Numbered from the stretch's first letter, positions 15,934-29,138 are shown. The stretch: DNA of 55,692 nt from Planctomycetaceae bacterium (GCA_007121535.1 SKKK01000063.1:1-55692), one strand, 5' to 3'. Notes: a model not told the origin generated them from the sequence alone. Numbers and translations: made by a program.

Positions 15934-18714
15934 TCAGGGAAAGCGTTCCGAGGCATTCACTTCCCTTAAGAGGTTCATCATCGTGATGTACGAATCCTTC
16001 ACGAATTCAATGCTCTTCGTTGCCTCCAATTCTAAAGAAACATGGTAGCTGCACGCGAGTTCTGTCGTTTCGGGGCTTCCTTTTCCTTCGTAGACGGACC
16101 GCAATAAATGTAGCCACGGCATTAATTCCACATCCCCGTTCCCATCCGGCGTCTTGTCATGATCGATCAAGGGTGCATCGCCAAAATGTGCGCATCTGTG
16201 ATGCGCGCTAAGGTGGGCATGGATGATGCGTTGTTTCACATCCGGATGATCGTTGACTCGCTGTGCGGTGATCTTCGCAACTCGCCAGTGCCCGATGTCC
16301 ATGTTGAATCCGACCCGATCGTCTAAAGCTGCTCGTCCTTTCAGTTTTCTGATGAACATTTCCAACGAGTCCCAGTTGTTCAGCAAGAAGCATGGCCCGG
16401 GTTCAAGTTCCATTGCAAGCACAACTTCGTCACTGCCTTCAGGCGCGGAATGGAGTGCTAGACCCAGATTATCGAAAAGCCGATCAGTTATCACTTCTCG
16501 ACTGTGTTGCCTGACGAAGTACTTGCGTCCTCTTTCTTCTACATCGTCTCGAAAAAGGATTCCTTGCATAACGGATCCAGTAACGAGTTCAACGATTCGC
16601 GTAGGATGCCCAGATGCTCTAAGCTTCGCGGCAAAATAGAGCAGCCTCTTGATCGCTTCGATTGCTGGGTTGGCATGTCGATTTGAATAATGTCGAGTAA
16701 TTTCGGGAAGAAAAGACGCCAACGCCACGATGGGTCTCTCGGCAGCAGGAAAACGGATGCTAAGCCTCTCCAGAATCTGGTCTGCTTCTCCGTCCGATAT
16801 TCTTGCAAGGAACTCAGCAGCGTTCACAGGCGGCGCCCAAGCCCATTCGACTGCTCTGGGGCACCAGAACTTGTACCAGCGACCGAACTCCTGAGCCCAC
16901 TCCTTCATTTCCGTTTCCATGAACAGATATAACTCTGTGGGAACCTTGACACATGCCATCTGTGCATCGGCATTAAGGGATGCCTTATAGCTGGATGGAG
17001 AGTAAGCTGATAGGTGCTCGTCTTGTTGAGCCGAAACGCCAACGAGACAATAAGAGGAAAGTATTGATGGTTGAAGAGTGCCTGTCTTGGCCAGACTCTG
17101 AGTATGCACAACCGAGAATTCCGATTCTGGCAATTCTTCTCTCTTACAAACCTTGATTGGAAGATGCTGTGGCAATATCGGATTTGAAAGGGTACCATCA
17201 ACGTCAATGTGAAAGGTCGCCGTCAGCAGGTCGCGAAAGACTGCCCCACGATCAGGCATTTCGCATTCTGCATCCCATAATCGAAGTAGCCCTTTGTGCT
17301 GCCCTTTGGCATTGGGCCTGATAAACTGAACCCAGTACCAACCCTGCGGAATAGATCTTGAATCCAAAAGAGTCGAAAACGCTTCCCGTATCAGTACTGC
17401 GACGTAAGAACAGGCATTCGAGAAATCCCGCTCTGGATGAACCAGCACGAACTCACCCACAATTTCCGAAAGTTGGTTCGTTGTCAGTGATTCACAGAAC
17501 AAGGACGAAGAGTCTTCATGCAATGCTTGCAGAGCAAGATGCAACAAGCCACAGTCTGACAATTCGTTGGAGAATTCACCCGTCACAAATCGCAGTAAGG
17601 GCACGTTGACATCTCTGTGAGTCGGAGAGATAAAGCTGAATAGATCGAGAGGAAACGGCGTATCCACCCAGTGATGTTCCCCATGATAGGGGCGAACCCG
17701 GAACAAATCATCAATGCTGGCCTTCAAGAAAGGATAGGTGGCCGGATCATTGATGAGGAAATTCTCATGGTCTTTCGTCGAATATCCTGTTAATACGACA
17801 GCATGATTTTCTCGTAGTCGTGGCGTATCTGTCCGTAGCTTTCGGCTCTGCCGAAATCGCAACCCATTTTTCGCGTAGATCGATTGACTAGTAAGACCAG
17901 GTGTGTCCCCGCGCATTCGCCCCAAATCCACAGGAACTAGCAAGGGCACGCCCGAGCGGAGGTAGCAATGCATGGCGAAGGCCGTTCGCTCACTCTCCTC
18001 ATCAACTTGTTGGTGGCTCTGCAGGCCAATCAACTCATGCGAAAGAAGCTGCTTAATCTTTTTGACATTCATACCGGAAAGCTCCAGCTCCGAGGGAGCT
18101 CTTCCAGTTGTCGCCAAGGCAGTAATCTCTGCAATGCCGGGCACAGACTCAACGTGTTCTTCTTGAATAGCAATCAGCATAAAACAAGCCGCCTGAGCAC
18201 ATAATCCGCCACCCAAAGGCGTATGTTGAAGGAACGGCGTCCCTTCGACTCTTCTACCCTCTCCGTAGGCTCGACCAAACTCGGCAGACAATGCCCGGTA
18301 GCCATCGTTTTCGATCCAATGCGGAAGCGGGAACACGGAATCGGCTATACATTGTCCCGAATCGACAACCTCCTTTCTCAAATGATGCGTCGCCGGCTTG
18401 GACAATCTTCGAACGTCTTCATCTTTTTGAACCTCTTGAAACGCGTGATTTGCGGTAACAGCATTCGCTGCAAAGGGAACCAAACGCCGAACATTGACGA
18501 TACTGTTCTGATGAAAATACGTTCTCAATGCAAAACGCGGTGACGACATACCAAACAGTTCGGCCTCACTTCGTGCAATTAGCGAAGGCGCGTAGCGAAA
18601 GGTTAGGGCAGAGTGTTGGTGATACAGCCAAGCCTGAAGTTTCTTTAAGGCCTTGTAACCTCGTCGTCCGATTGCTTTTGCCGCTTGTTCCTCAGGTACT
18701 CGATGTGAATTCAT
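15934..18714 (-). CDS. Fusion of papain-like (C39-like) peptidase and AP2Ec/xylose-isomerase-like TIM barrel
   Basis: A soluble protein of 926 residues with no signal peptide or membrane segment. Residues 165-335 have the layout of a papain-fold cysteine peptidase of the C39-like type: GGGLCAQAACFML (Cys172 or Cys177), then ENHAVVLTGYS (His304), then FLINDP (Asn322/Asp323). Residues 660-910 look like a TIM barrel of the AP-endonuclease-2/xylose-isomerase family: MELEPG (Glu769/Glu771), VGFNMDIGHW with the GxxxDxGH signature (Asp806, His809), IHAHLSAHH (His832/His834) and SLELEA (Glu895/Glu897), a plausible divalent-metal site. The middle 370-640 is unassigned. GC is about half by eye, well below the adjacent hsd genes, so it was probably acquired separately. 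It follows hsdR on the same strand after 233 low-GC bases. I know of no described system with this fusion. A defence, peptide-maturation or sugar-modifying role is speculation. Confidence 0.8.
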   Translation of the reverse strand: MNSHRVPEEQAAKAIGRRGYKALKKLQAWLYHQHSALTFRYAPSLIARSEAELFGMSSPRFALRTYFHQNSIVNVRRLVPFAANAVTANHAFQEVQKDEDVRRLSKPATHHLRKEVVDSGQCIADSVFPLPHWIENDGYRALSAEFGRAYGEGRRVEGTPFLQHTPLGGGLCAQAACFMLIAIQEEHVESVPGIAEITALATTGRAPSELELSGMNVKKIKQLLSHELIGLQSHQQVDEESERTAFAMHCYLRSGVPLLVPVDLGRMRGDTPGLTSQSIYAKNGLRFRQSRKLRTDTPRLRENHAVVLTGYSTKDHENFLINDPATYPFLKASIDDLFRVRPYHGEHHWVDTPFPLDLFSFISPTHRDVNVPLLRFVTGEFSNELSDCGLLHLALQALHEDSSSLFCESLTTNQLSEIVGEFVLVHPERDFSNACSYVAVLIREAFSTLLDSRSIPQGWYWVQFIRPNAKGQHKGLLRLWDAECEMPDRGAVFRDLLTATFHIDVDGTLSNPILPQHLPIKVCKREELPESEFSVVHTQSLAKTGTLQPSILSSYCLVGVSAQQDEHLSAYSPSSYKASLNADAQMACVKVPTELYLFMETEMKEWAQEFGRWYKFWCPRAVEWAWAPPVNAAEFLARISDGEADQILERLSIRFPAAERPIVALASFLPEITRHYSNRHANPAIEAIKRLLYFAAKLRASGHPTRIVELVTGSVMQGILFRDDVEERGRKYFVRQHSREVITDRLFDNLGLALHSAPEGSDEVVLAMELEPGPCFLLNNWDSLEMFIRKLKGRAALDDRVGFNMDIGHWRVAKITAQRVNDHPDVKQRIIHAHLSAHHRCAHFGDAPLIDHDKTPDGNGDVELMPWLHLLRSVYEGKGSPETTELACSYHVSLELEATKSIEFVKDSYITMMNLLREVNASERFP

Positions 18715-18947
18715 GGTTCGGATCTCTCACAGGACAACGCAATTGAGTTGAGTCCAGCAAAGTATATGAATGTCTCGTCCAAGTCAAAGCTTGTGCATTA
18801 TTTGGTCGTTTTTTCGTCGCCTTCTTATAGCGTATCATCTGTGAAAAGTCGATCTCAAACTGTGTTTGCTTGGACCATCCAGGATGTCAAATGTCTTTTG
18901 AACACGTTCGTGGGCTTTCCTCTGCTGCTGCCTGAGTCCGGCCGTAC

Positions 18948-22143
<3,196 letters not shown>

Positions 22144-22160
<17 letters not shown>

Positions 22161-23412
22161 CGTCAGCTCCCGTGTCGATAGGCAGATCGGATACGTCCAG
22201 TGTACCGGCAATCAGCCGGGGAAGGAGAAGGTCGCGGGTTTTTTGGAGGTTTCGGTTCCGAGAAACTAAGTTGTGGATGGAACTCACCGAGTCGCGGACG
22301 AATTCGTTGAACCGGTCCAGCAAGGGGTCGGGTGGCTCGAATACGGGATACTTCACCAGAACGTCCCAATTGGCCCTCGGCATCTTGGTCCCGTTCGACG
22401 TCTTCACCGAATACTCGACAAACTCATCACTCGAAACGCAGGCCAAAACCAGGGGGAAGTGTCTGGCGGTCTTGGGACGGATCACGATGGCATCTGTGGA
22501 ACAAACACCATCGATCGGCGCAACAGACACTTTGTGGAAATACGGCCGTATCTTTCCGAACAGGATCTCGCCTCGGACGAATCTGTACTTGTTGCTACCG
22601 ACGTTCTCGGCCAAATCCCATTCTGTCAGCGCTATCGAACGTCGCGGGAGGTGCTCCAATCCGACGTACGGAGTGCCGGGTGCAATCTCATTCGGCCGTA
22701 CGCCCCGGCGTTCCTGAAGTGCAAGATCTCCAAGGGTGTGTGCCTCCCAACCCTCCGGTATTTTCCCCAGGGCCGAATCCACGAACTTGACGTTTTCGTG
22801 ACCGGGGAAGCGGAACTCGACGAACCACTCCCGATAGATCCGCCGGGCCATCTCTTCCAAAATCTCGATCCGCCGCCGGTTGTTCTCGATCAAGTCGTCG
22901 TAGGCGGAAAGGATGCCGGCGATCTTGCGCTGAGCGTCTACGTGAGGAAGCGGAACAAGTAGACTGCTAAGGATTGCCTGATTGAGATTCGAGATGTTTG
23001 TTCCACCACCGAACGCAGAGAGGGTGTCCCGAATCAATCGAGTTCGGAAAACATATGCATAGAATCGGGGGATCACCCTATCAGACACGAGTCTCACGCG
23101 AATAGTAAACGCGGAGTGCGTAAGTCGATCAGAGATTGACGGGAGGTAGAGACTCCGACCAATCAACTGGCGGTTCCCGTTCGAACGTACGAACAGTATA
23201 TCCTCCGGCTGAAGCAGGTCTTCGTTCTTCACGATCCCTTCTGGGTTTATTTCCTCCAGTTCTTCGCATCGGGGAAAAAGACGATCCTGAAAGTCACTCA
23301 CGCCAACTACCTTGATGCCACGCCCAAAGTTCTTCTTCGTGTAGTTTATGCCGTTCCGAAACTCAGCGACATCGCCAAGTTTGATCAGCGGCCAGTGACC
23401 AGCCTGAGTCAT
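22144..23412 (-). CDS. hsdS: Type I restriction enzyme, specificity subunit
   Basis: Selects the DNA target for methylation and restriction. The 422 residues form two target-recognition domains (about 8-155 and 210-370) separated by a helical spacer (RKIAGILSAYDDLIENNRRRIEILEEM), with a second helical spacer at the end (RNRNLQKTRDLLLPRLIAG). Each domain opens with the family's LGD block (IKLGDVAEF, HTLGDLA). The ATG overlaps the hsdM stop (TGATG) and the 3' end overlaps hsdR, so the order is hsdM-hsdS-hsdR in one operon. The recognition-domain DNA is visibly less GC-rich than the flanking hsdM and hsdR, as expected for swapped domains. The target sequence cannot be read from the gene. Confidence 0.93.
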
Positions 23413-24998
23413 CAGATAGCCTCCAGCATTCGCGCCACGTTCTCCGCAATCCGCTCTTCCAACTCCCGGCCTTCCCCGTTCAGCACCTCCAATTCCTCGT
23501 TCAGTTCTTCCAGCCGCTCGGTGAAATCGAAATCCTCGACGGCCCCTTTCGCCACTCCGACGTAGCGGCCGGGATTCAGGCTCCAACCTTGCTCCCGGAT
23601 CTCGTCGATCGTGGCCCGTTTGCACAGACCCGGCACGTCCAGGTACTTGCCCTTGGCGAAATGCTCTTTCAGCATCGCGGCCGAATCGTGGCGGTTCTCG
23701 GGCGCGTTGCCCCGGTACAGCCGTACGATGTTGGCCAGGAACTCGATCTGCTGAGGCGTGAAATCGCGATGAGCCCGGTCGATCTGGCGGTAGATATGCC
23801 GAGCGTCCAGGAACAACACGTGGTCCCGGTTGCGATGTTTCGGGTCCGTCGCCTTGGCCCGGTCCAGGAACCACAGCGTGCAGGGCAGTGTCACCGTGTA
23901 GAAGAAGTTCGAGCCCACGGCAACCATCACGTCCACCGTGCGAGCCTCGATCATCTGCTGGCGGATGTTTTGTTCGGAGCCTCGGGCGTCCGACGCGCTG
24001 TTGGCCATCACGAACCCGGCCCGGCCGTGTTCGTTCAGCGCGCTGGCGAAGATCTGAATCCAGAGATAGTTCGCGTTGTCCACGGTCGGCAGCCCGTAGG
24101 GGAACCGGGGATCGTCGTTCAGCTTGCTCTTGTCCACCCGGTCCACGTTGAACGGCGGATTGGCCATCACGAAATCGAACTGGCCCGGTTGCCCGCGCTG
24201 AGTCACCGAGCGGTGCAGGTCCTCGTAGTACGTGTTGCCTTGCCGGATGTCGCCGCCCAGGTTGTGGACGGCCAGGTTCATCTTGTCCAGCCGTACCGTC
24301 TCGGCGACCCGCTCTTGACCGTACACCGAAAGTTCCGCGCTGGGGTTCTGCTGGTGTTCTTCGACGAAGCGAGCCGATTGGACGAACATGCCGCCCGATC
24401 CGGAGGCCGGGTCGTAGATCTTGCCGTGGAACGGTTCCAGGATCTCGACGATCAATTGGACGATGGCGGTCGGGGTGAAGAACTCGCCGCCCTTCTGGCC
24501 CTCGCTCATCGCGAACTTGCCCAGGAAGTACTCGTAGATCTTGCCGAACGCATCGCCGGGGATGTCGGCGGGGATCGAGTTCATGATCCGCAGCAACTCG
24601 ATCAAATTCGCATCGGCCAGCCGCGTGTAGTTCTTGGGCAGCACGCCGCGCAGATCCGGGTTCTCGTCCTCGATGGCCTTCATCGCCTGGTTGATCGCCC
24701 GGCCCATGTTTTCGCCTTCGGGCAATTGAATCAAGGATCGGAACCTGGCCGCTTCGGGCAGATAGACGCATCGGGCCAGATAATCGGTCTTGCTGACCGT
24801 CTTTCGCCGCCGCCGACTGGATGCCGCTGCGGTTTCCAATTCCTGTTGGACGATGGCAAAGCGGTTATCGGCGAATTTCAGGAAGATCAGCCCCAGCACG
24901 GGCACCGAGTATTCCGAAGCCTTCAGCTTGGAATTCGCCCGAAGTTCGTCGGCCGCATCCCACAGCCGCCGCTCCAAATCCCCATGATTCGCTGGCAT
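23412..24998 (-). CDS. hsdM: Type I restriction enzyme, adenine methylase subunit
   Basis: N6-adenine methylase of the complex. The 528 residues start with the helical N-terminal domain typical of HsdM ([32 protein letters not shown]). They then show the S-adenosylmethionine motif [10 protein letters not shown] (196-205) and the catalytic NPPF (280-283). The start at 24998 is chosen because the longer frame would begin with TTG at 25022; GAGG precedes the ATG. First gene of hsdMSR. Confidence 0.95.
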   Translation of the reverse strand: MPANHGDLERRLWDAADELRANSKLKASEYSVPVLGLIFLKFADNRFAIVQQELETAAASSRRRRKTVSKTDYLARCVYLPEAARFRSLIQLPEGENMGRAINQAMKAIEDENPDLRGVLPKNYTRLADANLIELLRIMNSIPADIPGDAFGKIYEYFLGKFAMSEGQKGGEFFTPTAIVQLIVEILEPFHGKIYDPASGSGGMFVQSARFVEEHQQNPSAELSVYGQERVAETVRLDKMNLAVHNLGGDIRQGNTYYEDLHRSVTQRGQPGQFDFVMANPPFNVDRVDKSKLNDDPRFPYGLPTVDNANYLWIQIFASALNEHGRAGFVMANSASDARGSEQNIRQQMIEARTVDVMVAVGSNFFYTVTLPCTLWFLDRAKATDPKHRNRDHVLFLDARHIYRQIDRAHRDFTPQQIEFLANIVRLYRGNAPENRHDSAAMLKEHFAKGKYLDVPGLCKRATIDEIREQGWSLNPGRYVGVAKGAVEDFDFTERLEELNEELEVLNGEGRELEERIAENVARMLEAI

Positions 24999-25043
24999 CC
25001 TGATCCTCGGGTGGTTCGTCAATTGGTGGTAACGCGGGTTCGG

Positions 25044-25098
25044 TCGGCTCGGAGAGCCAACCTACGCTGGATCGGCTCGGAGAGCCAACCTACGTTGG
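25044..25098. repeat. Two tandem copies of a 27-base palindromic unit
   Basis: Copies at 25044-25070 and 25072-25098 read TCGGCTCGGAGAGCCAACC... and differ at one base. The GGCTC/GAGCC arms form a small hairpin. Similar hairpin modules lie at 29372-29419. They sit just upstream of hsdM and could belong to its leader. Confidence 0.6.
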
Positions 25099-25216
25099 TT
25101 GTCAACGCCAGTCCCCTTGGGACAACAGGACCAGTATCAACAATAGGGGGGCCGAATGCAAGCCATTTTGCTTCGCGAAACAAGCAAGAACGTTCCAAAG
25201 AACCGCATTCCCAGCG

Positions 25217-25586
25217 TCATGCGCGCCGCCGCCCGAAGAACAGCACCCCGCCCAAACCGCCCACCAGCATGGCCCCCGATCCGATTCGGACCAACAGATT
25301 CCCCAAGAAGCGGGGAGAAGCTGGCCATTCGTCGGCCAATTCTACGATCTTCGACGGACGATCCGCCGCTGGCCGAAGTGAAACCGATGGTTTCTGGAGC
25401 CTCCGAATGCGATAAGCGACGAGTCCATGAAGCGACTGGCCTCCGATTAGTGAGCCTCCCGTCGCAACCGATCCGTCAACTCGATCCTCGATTCCTGCAC
25501 GATCATTCGCTGCCACCCATTTTCGCCGAACATTCTTCGTACTCGATGCCCAGACCGCAGATCCGGACCATCTCCGGCGGTTGCAT
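25217..25586 (-). pseudogene. Two small decayed genes, unknown
   Basis: A 27-codon frame (MQPPEMVRICGLGIEYEECSA, ending at 25503) overlaps by ATGA a second start at 25506 that reads MIVQESRIELTDRLRREAH and then hits TAA. After the stop the same frame continues sensibly (SEASRFMDSS). Another frame carries a clean C-terminus ending at 25217: ADEWPASPRF, then a membrane helix LVRIGSGAMLVGGLGGVLFF and GRRRA. I read this as a small membrane-protein gene broken by a nonsense change and a frameshift. The two-gene ATGA layout resembles a cassette I recall from planctomycetes, but no function is known to me. The following 25587-25911 has short hairpins and no gene that I can support. Confidence 0.35.
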
Positions 25587-25911
25587 CACGCCTTGCCGCC
25601 CGGATTCCGCCCTGCATTGTGGAATTGCACGCGCCGAGTGTGTATTCTGGGGATTCTGGCGGGCGTCATGCGCCCACCGGATTCGACAATTTGATCGACG
25701 TGCGAGCGTCAAGACCTGCTTCCTCGAAAACGACCAACCTGGGCCGAATGGCCCTTGCAGCAGAAGCAGTGCTGGACGAGCGCCCCTGGTACGGGGCGCC
25801 GGCCATGCGCTGTTCTGCTGCGCCCTTTGGTCGGGGCTTGAGGAGCGGCTGTGGTTCGGCGCTCTTTTTTCTGCGCAGACGATTGCGGCAACCGCCAGAA
25901 TCGAGACCGGA

Positions 25912-26616
25912 ATGACTGCAGAAATGTACTGGCAACCAGACTTCGCCCGGTACCGAGTGGCGTTGGTCGAGTATGAACATCAGCACGTCTATAGTTGCCG
26001 CTCGATTCACGTCGCCTCCACGCCACTCGAATTGCTCAAGGAGGTCGCGCCGCTGCTGCTCGGTTACGCCGAGACAGTCGTATCGACGTTCTGGGAGCAC
26101 TTCAGGATCTACGACGACGTCATGTGCCAGTTATTCGATCCAGACGGCGAATGCCCGCTTTTCAAGGATTGTTACGATCAGGCTGAAATCGTTCCGTTGC
26201 TGCGACACATGGCGAAAACGCATGAGAGGGAATTGGCGGATTGCGCTGGCGACACGAGCATTCTGGGGTCCTGGTACCAGGAACTGATAGTGCTCAGCGA
26301 AGTCGCCGATCCCTATGACAACTTCATCCGGATTCGTGTTCCAATAGAAGCTGATGTAGTGACGTTTGCCAAGCGGCTTGTTGAACACGAAGCCAAGCGC
26401 TTCGATGCGCGACTTGTCCTTGTGCAAAACGATGAAGAACGGTTTCAAGCAGTGCGCCACAGCAAGAATGCTTGGGAACTACCCAATAGCACGGCGGTTG
26501 AGCTCGGCCAGCTCGCCGTACTGGCCTACGCTCCGAACTGGCAATGGCAGAGCCAACCCACGATTCGTGCTTTCGGCAGATGGGTGGATCGCTTTAACGC
26601 AGACAACGAAGGATGA
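25912..26616 (+). CDS. Hypothetical protein, island cargo
   Basis: A 234-residue soluble protein starting MTAEMYWQPDFARYRV. The frame is open far upstream, but that part is Arg/Pro-rich and not protein-like, so the start at 25912 is preferred. It is rich in aromatic and acidic residues (EYEHQHVYSCRSIHVAS, VSTFWEHFRIYDDVMCQLF). I recognise no family. It is the only sizeable plus-strand gene within the island, with moderate GC. Confidence 0.6.
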   Translation: MTAEMYWQPDFARYRVALVEYEHQHVYSCRSIHVASTPLELLKEVAPLLLGYAETVVSTFWEHFRIYDDVMCQLFDPDGECPLFKDCYDQAEIVPLLRHMAKTHERELADCAGDTSILGSWYQELIVLSEVADPYDNFIRIRVPIEADVVTFAKRLVEHEAKRFDARLVLVQNDEERFQAVRHSKNAWELPNSTAVELGQLAVLAYAPNWQWQSQPTIRAFGRWVDRFNADNEG

Positions 26617-26866
26617 TTTTTCCGATGGGCTCCCAAGCTACGCATAGTCAGCGTTATCGGGTCACCTCAAATAACTTGCCCATCTTACCAGTCAAAAAAA
26701 CACATGGCGTCCGAGAGGGCTAGGTGTAGGGGGCCGATCAACCGGCCGGGGTTCTGGTTCAAACGTCAGATCCGCGGGGGGCCCCAGGGGGGGCTGGCAA
26801 AAATCCGTCTTCGTCTCGCCCTCACGCGCGCACGGGCGGGAAGATCGCGCTATCGCTCTCAGCGGC

Positions 26867-27202
26867 CTATGTCTCGACCCCCGTGGGCGCCCCGGTCCCA
26901 TTGCCGTCCGCTACACCGAGAGGCATCAGCCCCCGCCGCTGTTCGCGTTGCCGTTCCAGGGTTTCCCAATCGAGCCCGGCGCGCTCTTCGGCTCTGCCCA
27001 GAAGTATCGCCACGGCAATAGATGCCATGCCGACAGCGCGGGCAGCCTCGTTCCAACACGCGGACAGTTCATCTTCGTTCTCGGTGCCTTCCCGCGCCGC
27101 GTAGATCTTCGGCCGTGCCGTGGTGACATCGACGGCCAACTGAAACGCGCGATCCTCAAGCTCAGTTAACCGTTTCGCCATCGTTTGCTTTCGACCTGCC
27201 AT
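26867..27202 (-). CDS. Small hypothetical protein, possible mobile-element accessory
   Basis: A 111-residue, mainly helical protein (LTELEDRAFQLAVDVTTARPKIYAAREG, NEAARAVGMASIAVAILLG). AAGGA lies about 10 bases before the ATG. No family recognised. First of four small minus-strand frames between 26.8 and 28.3 kb that lead up to the second attachment repeat. Confidence 0.5.
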   Translation of the reverse strand: MAGRKQTMAKRLTELEDRAFQLAVDVTTARPKIYAAREGTENEDELSACWNEAARAVGMASIAVAILLGRAEERAGLDWETLERQREQRRGLMPLGVADGNGTGAPTGVET

Positions 27203-27380
27203 TTTCGGGGGTCCTTTCGGTCTTGTTGTTTTCGTTTTTTTCTTGATCTCGGTGAGCGGGGAATAGGTACCGGTACTTCGTCGTGAATGCGCGGAAAGCG
27301 GGGCAAAAATTCTCGGGCGTCGGGGGCCCCACCGGTCTCGCCTCGAATTCGCTTCGGCCCTCCGCCGTGAACCAAGCCAT
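27162..27380 (-). CDS. Small hypothetical protein
   Basis: A 72-residue frame (MAWFTAEGRSEFEARPVG...), overlapping the start of the next small gene by 41 bases. The C-terminal half is very hydrophilic (KNENNKTERTPENGRSK). There is no convincing ribosome site. It is the most protein-like of several competing frames here. Confidence 0.33.
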   Translation of the reverse strand: MAWFTAEGRSEFEARPVGPPTPENFCPAFRAFTTKYRYLFPAHRDQEKNENNKTERTPENGRSKANDGETVN

Positions 27381-27671
27381 CACCGTGCTGCGCCATCGCC
27401 CGCGTCCCTGGCACGTCATCGCCCGCGTCCCTGGCCCAGGATCGTGTCCGAAGACGTTCGGACGGCCCGAACATCGGATTCCGTCTGGAAGACGGCAGAC
27501 GCGAAGTCTCGCAATCCTACGGGCAAGTGGTCACTCGTCGAACAGACTGGGGGAACTGTCCGCCGTGGTCCTGCTCACGAGCCCGCGTCAACACGGCACG
27601 CGCCCCAGCCCCGCGCCGCCCAACCGACTGCGGAGCGGTGTCTCGCTGATCGCTTCGGTCCGTCGCCAGCA

Positions 27672-27944
27672 TCACCTTCCGTTTGTCGGCTTCGACGGGT
27701 GAACCCGGCTGTGGTCCATTTCGAATTGGGCGTCCGAGACATGGCCAAGCGCCGTGCGAGCCGCCGACAGGAACCCCTGCGCTCGAGCCCACCGCTTGCG
27801 GACTTCGACCGTTGCGGGATCATCGTTCGCCGACAACACCTTGTCGATGTGTTCCTGGAGCAACGCCAACTGGAAGTCGATCGCGAACGTGGCGAACGGT
27901 ACGGACTGTGTGGCCTCCGGCCGCGTGGTAGGTTTGCGGGTCAT
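27672..27944 (-). CDS. Small hypothetical protein
   Basis: A 90-residue, helical protein (FATFAIDFQLALLQEHIDKVLSA is part of its central region). The ATG at 27944 has GGAG eight bases upstream; the longer frame would begin with TTG. No family recognised. Probably accessory to the island. Confidence 0.45.
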   Translation of the reverse strand: MTRKPTTRPEATQSVPFATFAIDFQLALLQEHIDKVLSANDDPATVEVRKRWARAQGFLSAARTALGHVSDAQFEMDHSRVHPSKPTNGR

Positions 27945-28018
27945 ATCAATGGCTCCGTGCAAGGAGGAAGGAAGATTGGCCAGCCGCGAACCAACATGGC
28001 GCGGCCGGCCCGATTCGT

Positions 28019-28252
28019 TCAGTCTTGGCGAAGAAGCATCTCGGCCAGTCGTTGGCGATCCCCTGCCGACAGATTCCCGATCATCGCGGCCAGCGGATCA
28101 GAAGGTGATTCACCAGCCGCGTCACGCGCACCCGACGAATCCCTTTCCCCGCTCCCAGCGTTCACGTTTTCCGCCTCGCTGGTGCAAGCAGCGGTGCAAG
28201 CGGCCGGGTGCGTTGACGTAAGTCCTTTGTCTGCTTCACTTAGATCTCGCAT
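28019..28252 (-). CDS. Small hypothetical protein next to attachment repeat
   Basis: A 77-residue frame. The N-terminal half is Ser/Ala/Gly-rich and the C-terminus folds as a helix (DPLAAMIGNLSAGDRQRLAEMLL). It starts seven bases inside the 28.26-kb attachment repeat, where an integrase gene would normally sit. It could be the 3' remnant of such a gene; I cannot show that. Confidence 0.33.
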   Translation of the reverse strand: MRDLSEADKGLTSTHPAACTAACTSEAENVNAGSGERDSSGARDAAGESPSDPLAAMIGNLSAGDRQRLAEMLLRQD

Positions 28253-28258
28253 CCCGCC

Positions 28259-28303
28259 GCTTCCCAAGCTGGATCTCGAGGGTTCGAGTCCCTTCGCCCG
28301 CTC
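28259..28303 (+). repeat. Second attachment repeat (tRNA-Gly 3' copy)
   Basis: Copies bases 15400-15444 with one change (GATGTC to GATCTC). No 5' tRNA half precedes it, so it is not a tRNA gene. It divides the island into a 12.8-kb left part (peptidase/TIM barrel and R-M) and a 2-kb right part (toxin-antitoxin). Confidence 0.85.
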
Positions 28304-28577
28304 CTTCAGACAGCCGTGGTCACCCGATGACTGCGGCTGTTTTTCTGTATTCGCTTCGTTTTGGACACAACCGCCCGCCCGCGATCCATGCCAAGCCTCT
28401 GGATGATCTCGCGTTTGAGTCGATTCAGTTGCTCGACCAGCGTGAGCCAGCGGCCGTAGCGACCACGGCGCATCGTCCAGCAGCGGCGTCTGGTGCTTGT
28501 CGTAATGCGTCTACAACTCGAAGTTCTTGGTACTCGATTTGTTCGAAGTCCGTTTCTTGGCCATGTTCTCCTCGTTT
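28304..28577 (-). other. Broken short frame between attachment repeat and nucleotidyltransferase gene
   Basis: On the minus strand an ATG at 28564 with a good GAGGAG site reads MAKKRTSNKSSTKNFEL and stops after 17 codons. The same frame then continues without stops as a protein-like sequence (DKHQTPLLDDAPWS). This suggests a nonsense-inactivated small gene; no family recognised. Confidence 0.25.
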
Positions 28578-29138
28578 TCACGTGGTCCGTTCGACCACCA
28601 TCTGCCAAAGCTCCGACACACCCAGCCTTTCAGCCCATTCGGCGATGTACTGGCGGTCCACGCGGGGACCCTGGACCTTCAACACGCCGGCAATGTCGCT
28701 CAGGTGCTTGTCTGAACCACCTTCCCGGAAATACTCCAGCTTCTTCAAGATCACGTCTTCGGGAGATCCGAACCACACTTTGAGGTCCGCCCCGGCCGTC
28801 AAGCGGCGGCCGCGCCGCAGTCGGTTGCGGTCGAACGGGGAATCGGACGCCACGATGACGTCGATCTTCAGCCCGGAAGCCGGATGGATGATATGGAACT
28901 GGTGCCGCTGGCGGACCGCCGTTTCGGCAGCCGGCTGGCTCACGTAGAACTCCGGGGCCGGAAAAGCCGCGCACAGCGCCGGCACTTGATTCAGTCGCAA
29001 GTCGACCACCACGTCGATATCGTTGGTAAATCGTGGTTCCCCATAGGCGATCGTGGCATTCGAGCCGGTCACCAGGTACGGGATGCCCAGCCGCTCAAGC
29101 GTTCGTACCAGGCAGGCCAGCAGTTCAGACGGCTCCAT
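28578..29138 (-). CDS. Nucleotidyltransferase-like protein (DUF6036/AbiEii-like), likely toxin
   Basis: A 186-residue protein with a minimal nucleotidyltransferase core: TGSNATIAYGEPRFTNDIDVVVDL (23-46) supplies the GS and two Asp metal ligands, followed by LKIDVIVAS (third acidic residue) and DVILKKLEYF. This layout is common in DUF6036/AbiEii-type proteins, often the toxin half of toxin-antitoxin loci. It overlaps the upstream small gene by 14 bases, so the two are translated together. Confidence 0.75.
   Translation of the reverse strand: MEPSELLACLVRTLERLGIPYLVTGSNATIAYGEPRFTNDIDVVVDLRLNQVPALCAAFPAPEFYVSQPAAETAVRQRHQFHIIHPASGLKIDVIVASDSPFDRNRLRRGRRLTAGADLKVWFGSPEDVILKKLEYFREGGSDKHLSDIAGVLKVQGPRVDRQYIAEWAERLGVSELWQMVVERTT

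Noticed and set aside
23589-25415. A 608-codon plus-strand frame
   Set aside because: Antisense to hsdM, with shadow-type composition.
28259-28303. A second tRNA-Gly gene
   Set aside because: Only the 3' half is present; there is no D arm or 5' acceptor strand.
27444-28406. A 320-codon plus-strand frame
   Set aside because: Composition is Arg/Pro/Ser-rich without motifs, it crosses the attachment repeat, and smaller minus-strand frames here have ribosome sites.
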